NCBI GenBank assembly: GCA_947167415.1
Contig: CAMVHY010000011.1
Coordinates: 1-12,716, forward strand
DNA: 12,716 bases
Direction of reading: 5' to 3'
Origin: an uncultured Clostridia bacterium
GTDB lineage: Bacteria > Bacillota > Clostridia > Lachnospirales > CAMVHY01
The first letter of the stretch is position 1. Each line of letters opens with the position of its first letter. The translations under genes and the position numbers were made by a program. Below the pieces are notes generated by a model. The model made no database searches. It was not told where the DNA came from and saw only the letters and a program-made list of their open reading frames with translations. Positions 5,620 through 12,193 of this stretch are shown one piece after another.

Positions 5620-6708
5620 TTGTTTGAAAATAAAATGATGCGCGTAATTGATTTGATGCGTGAAAAAAATATAAACCAGATTTTAATTTCTAATCCGTTC
5701 GATATTTTTTATTTAACTGGACAATTTATTGATCCGGGTGACAGATTTTTTTGCTTATATTTAAATTTTGATGGAACAAAGAAATTATTTGCAAACAAAA
5801 TTTTTAATCTCGAAAATAAAGTTATGGATGAAATAGAAACGGTTATTTATTCTGATGACAATGATCCAATACAAATTTTTTTTAACGAAATAAAAAAGTA
5901 TCGTGGAGAAAAAATTTTGATTGACAAAAATTTGCCAGCGCGTTTTTTTTTGCCGATAATAAGCAAATGGCTTGATACAAAAAAAATTTTTATCAGCGAC
6001 ATTTTAGAACATGCACGTCTAATAAAAACGTCGGAAGAAATAAATTTTATGCGTGAATGTTCAGCTTTAAATGATAAAGTTATGAGTTTGCTAATCAAAA
6101 ATATTTGCGAAAGTCAAAGTGAACTTGAACTCGAAGAAATTTTAAGGCGGATAAAAAAAGATTTAAACATCGAAAAATTTTCGTTTGAGCCGATAATTGC
6201 TTTTGGAAAAAACGCAGCTGAACCGCATCATGTTCCAAATCAAACAAAATTAAGATCTGGAGATTGTATCGTAATTGATATTGGATTTATAAAAAATAAT
6301 TATTGTTCTGACATGACACGAACGTTTTTTTATAAATATGTATCTGAATTTGATAAAAAAATTTATGATATTGTCTTAGAAGCGAATTTGTCTGCGATAA
6401 AAAAAATTAAACCCGGAGTAAAATTTAGAGACATAGATTTAACAGCTCGCAATTTTATAAAACAAAATGGCTACGAAAAAAATTTTATTCATACAACGGG
6501 ACATTCAATCGGATTAGAATGTCATGAATTTGGAACAGTAGGTTTTCGCAATCAAGAAGAAATAAAAGAAAATATGATTTTTTCGGTCGAACCCGGAGTT
6601 TATCTGAAAAATAAACTTGGGGTCAGAATAGAGGATTTGATCTTAGTAAATAAAAATGGATGCGAAGTATTGAATAAATTTGACAAGCAAATAAAAATAA
6701 TTGGTTGA
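5620..6708 (+). CDS. M24 family metallopeptidase, Xaa-Pro aminopeptidase/dipeptidase
   Basis: 362 residues, typical of Bacillota PepP/PepQ-type proteins. It removes residues next to proline or splits Xaa-Pro dipeptides in the cytoplasm. N-terminal creatinase-like domain about 1-130 (ISNPFDIFYLTGQ), C-terminal pita-bread domain about 138-360. The five metal ligands are present: D220 in IDIGF, D231 in SDMTRTF, H295 in TTGHSIGLECHE, E324 in FSVEPGVY and E338 in VRIEDL. H204 in EPHH fits the conserved first active-site histidine. Start TTG 5620 has GGGAG 11 bases upstream, a rather long spacing; ATG 5635 or 5638 would be too far. Single gene, ended by the terminator at 6821. Sequence alone does not separate aminopeptidase from dipeptidase. 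Confidence 0.93.
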   Translation: MFENKMMRVIDLMREKNINQILISNPFDIFYLTGQFIDPGDRFFCLYLNFDGTKKLFANKIFNLENKVMDEIETVIYSDDNDPIQIFFNEIKKYRGEKILIDKNLPARFFLPIISKWLDTKKIFISDILEHARLIKTSEEINFMRECSALNDKVMSLLIKNICESQSELELEEILRRIKKDLNIEKFSFEPIIAFGKNAAEPHHVPNQTKLRSGDCIVIDIGFIKNNYCSDMTRTFFYKYVSEFDKKIYDIVLEANLSAIKKIKPGVKFRDIDLTARNFIKQNGYEKNFIHTTGHSIGLECHEFGTVGFRNQEEIKENMIFSVEPGVYLKNKLGVRIEDLILVNKNGCEVLNKFDKQIKIIG

Positions 6709-6820
6709 TTAAATAGTATTCGGCAAAAAAAAATTGAGTTACGGGAGTAAAGTTGAAGAATGAGTTTTTAATAGCACCAAAAAAATAATTTTGATTTATA
6801 AAATTTGCTATGCAAACCAA

Positions 6821-6850
6821 AAAAACTACACGCCGCAACATGTAGTTTTT
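6821..6850. terminator. Bidirectional terminator between convergent genes
   Basis: AAAAACTACA (6821-6830) pairs perfectly with TGTAGTTTTT (6841-6850) around a 10-base loop, followed by further Ts. It serves the peptidase gene (plus) and the TPR operon ending at 6881 (minus). Confidence 0.85.
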
Positions 6851-6880
6851 TTTATTTGATTTTATCAACCCGATTTTAAT

Positions 6881-7528
6881 CTATTCCGCAACAGAATTTA
6901 TTTTGTCAAAATAAGAATTTATTTTATCTTTAAAATTCCCATCGTCAAATAACAAAGCCTTATTAAAATTATTTTTCGCTTGTTCATAATTTTTCTGTCT
7001 ATAAAATTTTAGAGCATTTTCATAATAATATTTTGCTACGCGAAAATAAATTTTATTTTTTAATTCTATCGCTCCATCTGGCAAATTTTCTTCCTGCTCA
7101 AAATTAATATTTAAAATTAAGTCTCCAGCTTCAGCAAATTTATTTTTTTTATATAAATCTTCAGCTTCTGCCAATAATTTTTTATTTTCCTCAAGCAAAA
7201 TTTTTTTTTCGAGCTCGATATTTTTTTTCAACAAATCATCATTTTCTTTTTTAACCGCGGGCAATTTTTCATTTAAGCTATTATAATTTTCTTGTATAAC
7301 ATCCAATTCTTTTTCGAGATTTTTTATAATCCTATTTTTATTATTTATTTGCGTCGGAAAAATTAATATATAAATCATCACGGCAGCGAAAATCATCCCT
7401 AAAAGAAAAATTATTATTGCTGGAAAGTTAAATATTTGTGCGTAATTTTTTTTAATTAAGTTTTTATTTTGTTTGTATTTATGAATTTTATCGGTAATAA
7501 AATTTTTATAATATTTATTTGCTAGCAA
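6881..7528 (-). CDS. Membrane-anchored coiled-coil/TPR-like protein
   Basis: 215 residues, no specific family recognised. A basic N-terminus (KYKQNKNLIKK) precedes one membrane segment at about 36-58 (FPAIIIFLLGMIFAAVMIYI). A strongly charged coiled coil follows at about 62-125 (repeated K/E heptads such as LEKELDVIQENYNSLNEK), then a helical-repeat region to 215 with TPR-like blocks (AEDLYKKNKFAEAGDLILN; ALKFYRQKNYEQAKNNFNKAL). The positive-inside rule suggests the N-terminus is cytoplasmic and the coiled coil and TPRs face outwards, which is inference. Start TTG 7528 is 3 bases after the stop of the zinc-ribbon gene and lacks a clear ribosome site, so translation is probably coupled. Last gene of the operon. 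Probable role: scaffold or envelope protein interaction. Confidence 0.8.
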   Translation of the reverse strand: MLANKYYKNFITDKIHKYKQNKNLIKKNYAQIFNFPAIIIFLLGMIFAAVMIYILIFPTQINNKNRIIKNLEKELDVIQENYNSLNEKLPAVKKENDDLLKKNIELEKKILLEENKKLLAEAEDLYKKNKFAEAGDLILNINFEQEENLPDGAIELKNKIYFRVAKYYYENALKFYRQKNYEQAKNNFNKALLFDDGNFKDKINSYFDKINSVAE

Positions 7529-7531
7529 ATA

Positions 7532-8095
7532 TTATTTATCTATAAATAAAACTCGATCCAATAATTTTTGTGCTTCCAATTTTTTTTCTTGATATAAATA
7601 ACATAGAGCCAATAAATTTAGCGCATCAACAAAATTCGGATTTAACTCTAAACTTTTTTTTAAATTAATAACTCCCATGTCATCATTATTTTGTTTTATA
7701 TATTCCAATCCCAAATTATAAAATTTAATTGCTTCGTTATACATATCCAAAATTTTTGGATTTTCTTGTGCCGCCAAAATATATTTTTCTGCTAAATCAT
7801 TTTTTTCAATCGAATTACTTATTACCCAATGTTTTAACGCATCTGCAATTTTTCCTGTTTTAAAATAAATAAGCCCTAATAAATTTTGGGCATTTATATT
7901 TTTTCGGGACAAAAGCAAACTTTTTTCTAGATTTTTTTTTGCCGTGTATAAATTATTTTTTTTTATTTCTCGAAGTGCACGATTATAAAATATGTCCGAT
8001 AAATCAATTATTTTTTTCCAAAGAACTAAATTCGATTTACAAAACGGACAAACTTTACATTCCGTAATTTTATTTTGACAAAACGGACATTTCAT
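7532..8095 (-). CDS. Zinc-ribbon and TPR repeat protein
   Basis: 187 residues. The N-terminus has a CPFC...CPFC zinc ribbon (C3, C6, C16, C19; an extra C13 lies between). From about 30 to the end are TPR repeats, clearly seen in LYTAKKNLEKSLLLSRKNIN, ALNLLALCYLYQEKKLEAQK and the GLEYIKQNNDDMGVINLKKS region. TPRs mediate protein-protein contacts; the ribbon probably adds a structural zinc site. Start ATG 8095 has a GGAG 8-9 bases upstream inside the intergenic gap. Middle gene of the three-gene operon. It shares its TPR character with the next gene, so the two may form a complex: one soluble, one membrane-bound. The exact function is unknown. Confidence 0.85.
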   Translation of the reverse strand: MKCPFCQNKITECKVCPFCKSNLVLWKKIIDLSDIFYNRALREIKKNNLYTAKKNLEKSLLLSRKNINAQNLLGLIYFKTGKIADALKHWVISNSIEKNDLAEKYILAAQENPKILDMYNEAIKFYNLGLEYIKQNNDDMGVINLKKSLELNPNFVDALNLLALCYLYQEKKLEAQKLLDRVLFIDK

Positions 8096-8101
8096 ACAAA
8101 A

Positions 8102-8260
8102 TTACTCCTTTATTTTCGAATCAATCTGGTTTAGCAAATCAACAATCTCTTTTAAAAACTCAAGAATATCTTTTGTATTGGAAACTTCTAATTCTTCTTC
8201 AACATCATCCAATTCTTTAATCAAATTAAAATTAGATAGCTCTTTTTCAAAATCTATCAA
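8102..8260 (-). CDS. Small acidic helical protein of unknown function
   Basis: 52 residues from TTG 8260 (MIDFEKELSNFNLIKELDDV...). This start was chosen because AAGGAG lies about 11 bases before it; extending to TTG 8290 would place that ribosome site inside the gene. Highly acidic, rich in E, D, L and I with heptad-like spacing (LEFLKEIVDLLNQIDSKI), so probably helical or coiled coil. No family recognised. First gene of the operon, 6 bases upstream of the zinc-ribbon gene, whose ribosome site overlaps its end. A TATAAT (8316-8311, minus) upstream could be its -10 box but lacks a good -35. Confidence 0.6.
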   Translation of the reverse strand: MIDFEKELSNFNLIKELDDVEEELEVSNTKDILEFLKEIVDLLNQIDSKIKE

Positions 8261-8381
8261 ATTAATACACGCTCCTTTTTTTTTATACAAATAAAAACAT
8301 CTTTATGTAAATTATATACCTTGATATAAAAACAATGGCTTTTACTGTAACTTTTAGTTTTAAAAATGTAAAACTTTTTTG

Positions 8382-8410
8382 TTGTAAACCGAAAATTTAT
8401 TAATTATAAT
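8382..8410 (+). promoter_or_regulatory. Candidate promoter of spo0A
   Basis: TTGTAA (8382-8387), a 17-base spacer and a perfect TATAAT (8405-8410). It lies 89 bases before the spo0A start. In other Bacillota spo0A has a vegetative sigma-A and a sigma-H promoter; I see no convincing sigma-H site. Confidence 0.5.
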
Positions 8411-8445
8411 TCCTTTTATTGGTACCGATAATGTCAATTCAAAAA

Positions 8446-8461
8446 TATTTAGCGCTAAATA
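8446..8461 (+). promoter_or_regulatory. 16-bp perfect palindrome in the spo0A leader
   Basis: TATTTAGCGCTAAATA is self-complementary over all 16 bases and lies between the predicted transcription start (about 8417) and the ribosome site. It could be an operator for a dimeric regulator or a small RNA hairpin. A second, imperfect palindrome (ATTGGTACCGAT, 8418-8429) sits near the predicted transcription start. No T run follows either, so they are not terminators. Confidence 0.4.
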
Positions 8462-8485
8462 AAAACAAAATAAGCTAATTTTTTT

Positions 8486-8491
8486 GGAGGG
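8486..8491 (+). promoter_or_regulatory. Shine-Dalgarno site that fixes the spo0A start at TTG 8499
   Basis: GGAGGG lies 7 bases before TTG 8499. The earlier in-frame TTG at 8484 overlaps this site and would add five residues absent from the family. Confidence 0.7.
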
Positions 8492-8498
8492 AAAATTT

Positions 8499-9290
8499 TT
8501 GAATAAAATCCGAGTTTTATTCGCTGACGACAATAAAGAATTTTGTGACGTTGTCGGGAATTATTTAAACAAGCAAAAAGATATCGAAATAGTAAGTTTG
8601 GCATATGACGGCATGACCGCTTATAACCAAATTTGCAATTTAAAACCGGACGTTGTTGTCTTGGATGGTGTTATGCCAAAATTTGATGGGCTTGAGGTTT
8701 TAGAAAAATTAAATATCAAAAAAAACCATGAAAACAGTCCAACATGTATTATAGTTTCTCCGTTATCACAAGAAAAAATAGCCCAAAGAGCTATCGAACT
8801 CGGTGCAGATTATTATATACTCAAACCATTTGATATAGAATTTCTGCTCAAACGAATAAGAGAACTCAATAATAATATATTGCCGAGCAAAAATATTTTA
8901 TTCAAAACAAGCATGCAAAACTTAAAAAATTATCATTTAGAATCTGATATAACAGAAATTTTGCATAACATCGGAATTCCGGCAAATATTCGCGGATATA
9001 ATTATATTCGTGATGCGATAGTAATGTCGGTAAAAGATGCTGGGATATTAAATTATGTTACAAAAGAACTTTATCCGTCAGTTGCAAAAAAATATAACAC
9101 AACATCAAGTCGGGTTGAACGTGCAATTAGACATGCAATAGAAGTTGCTTGGGATCGTGGAAAATCGCAAGAAATAGACAAATATTTTGGATACACGATA
9201 AATATTAACAAAGGCAAACCGACGAACAGTGAATTTATCGCTCTTATTTCAGATAAATTAAGACTCGAGCTACAAAAATTTAAAGATTAA
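8499..9290 (+). CDS. spo0A: Spo0A, sporulation transcription factor
   Basis: 263 residues, close to the 267 of Bacillus subtilis. Spo0A is the response regulator at the end of the phosphorelay and switches on sporulation genes by binding 0A boxes. Receiver domain 1-120: acidic pair D10/D11 (FADDN), phosphorylation site D56 in [17 protein letters not shown]87 in place of the conserved Thr/Ser, and K109 in YILKPFD. The DNA-binding domain at about 150-263 shows the signature [40 protein letters not shown] (recognition helix) and [17 protein letters not shown]. The family's variable linker lies between. All key residues are kept, so it is probably functional. In many genomes spoIVB precedes spo0A; here a divergent TPR operon does, and a subtilisin follows. 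Confidence 0.98.
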   Translation: MNKIRVLFADDNKEFCDVVGNYLNKQKDIEIVSLAYDGMTAYNQICNLKPDVVVLDGVMPKFDGLEVLEKLNIKKNHENSPTCIIVSPLSQEKIAQRAIELGADYYILKPFDIEFLLKRIRELNNNILPSKNILFKTSMQNLKNYHLESDITEILHNIGIPANIRGYNYIRDAIVMSVKDAGILNYVTKELYPSVAKKYNTTSSRVERAIRHAIEVAWDRGKSQEIDKYFGYTININKGKPTNSEFIALISDKLRLELQKFKD

Positions 9291-9358
9291 TATCACAAAA
9301 AAATAATTTTTCATATTATAAATTTGACGGATTATAAAACAGGAACTGATTTGCGATT

Positions 9359-10480
9359 ATGAAAAATTATTTAAATTATATTATAAAATATATTCCGGAT
9401 AAAAATCTGGAAAAAAAAATTAAGAGCATCGGCAAAGTAAAATATGATTTGCCGTTTATAAAAAGTTTTGTTCTGGAAATCGAAAATAAAGACAAAAATA
9501 TTTTGCAATCTGTGTGCGATCCAAAATTAATCTATAAAAACACAAGCATAACCGCACAAATAAATATTGCAAAAAAAACAGTTAACGCTGATTTTGTAAA
9601 CAAAAATGGTTACACGGGAAAAAATATAAATATATGTTTACTTGACACAGGAATTTCACCCATAAAAGATTTTATTTATCCCAAAAACAGAATAATTTTT
9701 TTCAAAGATTTTATTAATAACAAATCAATCCCTTATGATGACAACGGACACGGAACACATGTTGCAGGAATTATTGGGGGCAATGGATTTTTGTCACAAA
9801 AAAAATATTCTGGAATCGCACCAGATGCAAATATTATTTGTCTTAAAACTTTAGATTCAGAGGGCAGAGGAAATAGTGCCGACGTTTTAGCCGGACTTCA
9901 ATGGGTCGCCGATAATAAAAAAAAATTTAATATAAAAATAATCAATTTATCTGTCGGCTCAAAAGATGACGGCTCAGAAGATCCATTAATTAATGCGGTC
10001 GAAAATTTATGGAACGACGGAATCACAGTTGTAATTGCCGCAGGAAATAATGGCCCTGAAAAATCAAGCGTGACATCTCCGGGAACAAGCAAAAAAGTTA
10101 TAACTGTCGGAGCATCTGACGATAATAAAACTGTAAATATTTTCGGAGACAGCTTAATAAATTTTTCGGGGCGCGGCCCTACTTCCAAATGTGTAATAAA
10201 ACCTGATGTAATTGCACCGGGAGCAAATATTGTTTCGTGTAGAAGCCTCGAAGCAAAAAATTTAAATTTGCTCGATAATAATTATGCGATTATGAGCGGA
10301 ACTTCTATGGCAACACCGATTGTTTCCGGTGCAATTGCTTTATTACTTGAAAAAAATCCTGAGCTGACTCCGAATCAAATAAAACTAAAATTAAAAAATA
10401 GCACGGTTGATTTAAATTATTCCAGAAATCAACAAGGTTGGGGTTTGATAGATGTAAAAAAATTTGTTTTGGGAGATTAA
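9359..10480 (+). CDS. Intracellular subtilisin-like serine protease (S8 family, AprX-like)
   Basis: 373 residues. Catalytic triad D96 (ICLLDTGIS), H131 (DDNGHGTHVAGIIGG) and S316 (MSGTSMATPIVSGAIA), with oxyanion-hole N230 in IAAGNNGP; the INLSVGS substrate-binding strand is present. There is no signal peptide: the N-terminus (MKNYLNYIIKYIPDKNLEKK) is a short charged pro-like segment, so it acts inside the cell, as AprX and ISP-type subtilisins do. Residues 1-75 may be an inhibitory propeptide. Start ATG 9359 lacks a strong ribosome site; AGGA is 14-17 bases upstream. It follows spo0A by 68 bases without a terminator, so co-transcription is possible. The last codons contain the ribosome site of the next gene. 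Sporulation-linked protein turnover is plausible but not shown. Confidence 0.95.
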   Translation: MKNYLNYIIKYIPDKNLEKKIKSIGKVKYDLPFIKSFVLEIENKDKNILQSVCDPKLIYKNTSITAQINIAKKTVNADFVNKNGYTGKNINICLLDTGISPIKDFIYPKNRIIFFKDFINNKSIPYDDNGHGTHVAGIIGGNGFLSQKKYSGIAPDANIICLKTLDSEGRGNSADVLAGLQWVADNKKKFNIKIINLSVGSKDDGSEDPLINAVENLWNDGITVVIAAGNNGPEKSSVTSPGTSKKVITVGASDDNKTVNIFGDSLINFSGRGPTSKCVIKPDVIAPGANIVSCRSLEAKNLNLLDNNYAIMSGTSMATPIVSGAIALLLEKNPELTPNQIKLKLKNSTVDLNYSRNQQGWGLIDVKKFVLGD

Positions 10481-10484
10481 AAAT

Positions 10485-10901
10485 ATGATTTGTCAAGTTG
10501 CTGAAATGTTTAATGATAAAAATAAAATTAGTGCTGATTTAAACGAAGCATGCGAAACAATAAAAAATATGTTTTATAAAAAATATTTTGAGCCCGTAAT
10601 AAATATCATGGAAAAAGAACAAAGAGAATTAGATTTGCATGAGCCAAAAGAAATAAAATTATTAAAAGCGTTGGAGCCATTTTTAAATCCAAACGAAAAA
10701 ATTTTAGTAAATAAAATTACGCATTGCATAACCGCAACAAAAATAATTAATAAATTAAACACGCAAATAAAAATCACTGCTCAGCAAAATAATTCTGAAC
10801 ATAGCGATGGCATTTATGATTTAGATCAAGATTGTTTAGCAAAAAAAAATAATAATTTGATGACGATGGCATTAATTTTTGCTTTGAGTGGTATGTATTA
10901 A
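10485..10901 (+). CDS. Unknown protein coupled to the subtilisin
   Basis: 138 residues from ATG 10485, chosen because GGGAG (10471-10475) lies 9 bases upstream, within the subtilisin's last codons; the gap between stop and start is 4 bases. No family recognised. It is mainly helical and charged: MICQVAEMFNDKNKISADLN, an acidic/basic middle (IMEKEQRELDLHEPKEIKLLKALEPF), and a short hydrophobic C-terminal end (MTMALIFALSGMY) too short for a sure membrane anchor. The tight coupling suggests a partner, inhibitor or substrate adaptor of the protease. The C-terminal stretch resembles small-protein tails in sporulation operons, but I do not claim a match. Ended by the terminator at 10961. Confidence 0.75.
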   Translation: MICQVAEMFNDKNKISADLNEACETIKNMFYKKYFEPVINIMEKEQRELDLHEPKEIKLLKALEPFLNPNEKILVNKITHCITATKIINKLNTQIKITAQQNNSEHSDGIYDLDQDCLAKKNNNLMTMALIFALSGMY

Positions 10902-10960
10902 AAAAATAAATCGACATAAAAAATAAATAATGAGCATAAAAATTTTTTTATATAAAAAAC

Positions 10961-10992
10961 AAGGCGCTTAAAAAATAAGCGCTTTATTTTTT
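10961..10992 (+). terminator. Strong intrinsic terminator after the spo0A-subtilisin cluster
   Basis: AAGGCGCTTA (10961-10970) pairs with TAAGCGCTTT (10976-10985), one G-U pair, loop AAAAA, followed by ATTTTTTT. It is the most GC-rich hairpin in the window. Confidence 0.9.
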
Positions 10993-11333
10993 TGTAGATT
11001 TAATAAATAAAACACGGTGTGCCGCATTGATATTTTTTAATTTTATTTTTCACCCTATAAACAAATAAAAATTTTTGTTAAGTAATTTGTTTCTATTTAT
11101 CATTTGCGAAATAACTAGCAGTGATTTTATTTTAAATTTTGGTGATTAGATATGAATCAAAATAAAGTTAATCTGAGTAATATTATTATCATTGATAACG
11201 TGAAAGATAGCAATCAATATAAGAAATATAAATGGTGTTTCATAAATTTTAAGTAGAAAGGAGATCAAGCAGAAGTTTGGCATTGAGAAGAGCAGGCAAA
11301 AGATTTTACTTGATACTTCGTTTATACCATAGG
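10993..11333. other. Gene-poor stretch with a possible remnant ORF
   Basis: About 340 bases with no convincing gene. The best candidate is a 34-codon ORF at 11151-11255 (MNQNKVNLSNIIIIDNVKDS...) with GGTGA 7 bases upstream. Another frame further on reads KEIKQKFGIEKSRQKILLDTSFIP (split here: KEIKQKFGIE, KSRQKILLDT, SFIP) up to a TAG at 11330, next to IS-B. Together they could be the remains of a gene truncated by the IS-B insertion. I recognise no family. No RNA gene or repeat seen. Confidence 0.25.
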
Positions 11334-11336
11334 CTA

Positions 11337-12191
11337 GACAGCATTTACACGAGAAAAATTTAAAACAGCTACAAATACATAGAGATACAACAAACATAAA
11401 TAGAAGCGATAAAACCATCGAGTGTTTTAGGGTAGCAAATAGCAATAGCATACCAACGTTTTAAAGCAAAGAAAAATATGACAAAAACAATGAAGTTACC
11501 GATCATAATTATGCTATTATGCTGGTAAATGTGATTACATTTTGGAAAAATAACTAGGCTCATATTTCTTGCAACGACATAAGACAAAATTTCGTTTATA
11601 TCGTAAGTACGGTTTGCAAACGTTAACTTTGTATTGATTTTCCCAATTAGATAGATGAATAACTTCCTTGCAATTAATGCATGAATTATCAGTCAATAAA
11701 ATTTATTGGCATAACATGTTCATTTACAACTAAATGTATTTTTGAACTGAGCTCTCTTTTGTTATTGATATAGCCTGATTTCCGTCGCGAGCCCCAGCTG
11801 TATTTTCACATAACTCGAGTTTATCATTAGCCATTCAAAGCTCACATCACCTTTCAGCATCTCAAATAATTTTTTCCACATACCTTTTCGTTGCCATCGA
11901 ATAAATCTTTTATGCACCGTATACCATTTCCCATAATCCGGCAACAAATCTCTCCATGGCGCTCCTGTCCTCAATATCCAAAATACTGCGTTTAAAAAAT
12001 TCGTATCATCCTTCCCCGCTCTTCATCTCTTTTCTTTTATATAATCTTTTATTTTTTTCCACTCTTCATCTCTCATATCATTCCTTCTATAGCTTCTTTC
12101 TCCATTTCTCTTTTTCATTTTATTTCCTTCTCCCTTTTATTCATTTTTTATCCCCTTATCTTATATATCTTCTAATTTTGTCGATACTATC
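11337..12191 (-). mobile_element. Decayed near full-length IS5-family element (IS-B)
   Basis: About 855 bases, the usual size for this IS5 branch, bordered by TA at 11335-11336 and 12192-12193, each inside CTAG. The imperfect ends read GACAGCATTTACAC on the left and GATAGTATCGACA on the right (minus strand), consistent with terminal inverted repeats. A transposase coding region fills it in several broken frames. The short copy at 3699-3958 has the same two ends and confirms the boundaries. It is inactive. IS-A is inserted at the right-hand TA. Confidence 0.7.
11369..12118 (-). pseudogene. IS5-family transposase pseudogene (IS-B)
   Basis: From ATG 12118 it reads MKKRNGERSYRRNDMRDEEW, KKIKDYIKEKR, then a TGA at 12025-12023, then RAGKDDTNFLNAVFWILRTG, APWRDLLPDYGKWYTVHKRF and EWLMINSSYVKIQ: the N-terminal domain common to IS5 transposases, with the first catalytic Asp region changed from the usual D-S to N-S. 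A frameshift near 11790 is followed by GARDGNQAISITK, then NEHVMPINF and LTDNSCINCKEVIHL in further frames. The open piece 11587-11369 has NEILSYVVARNMSLVIFPKC, then ALKRWYAIAICYPKTLDGFI. Several stops and shifts make it non-functional. The family's ADKAYDS motif reads ANRTYDI, so the second catalytic Asp is lost. Confidence 0.8.
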
Positions 12192-12193
12192 TA

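Noticed and set aside
8431..8440. Possible 0A box (TGTCAAT) upstream of spo0A
   Set aside because: Only five of seven bases match TGTCGAA, no better than chance in AT-rich DNA.
11146..11451. 101-residue minus-strand ORF crossing the IS-B boundary
   Set aside because: It spans the IS-B end in a frame other than the transposase and has no ribosome site or recognisable motif.
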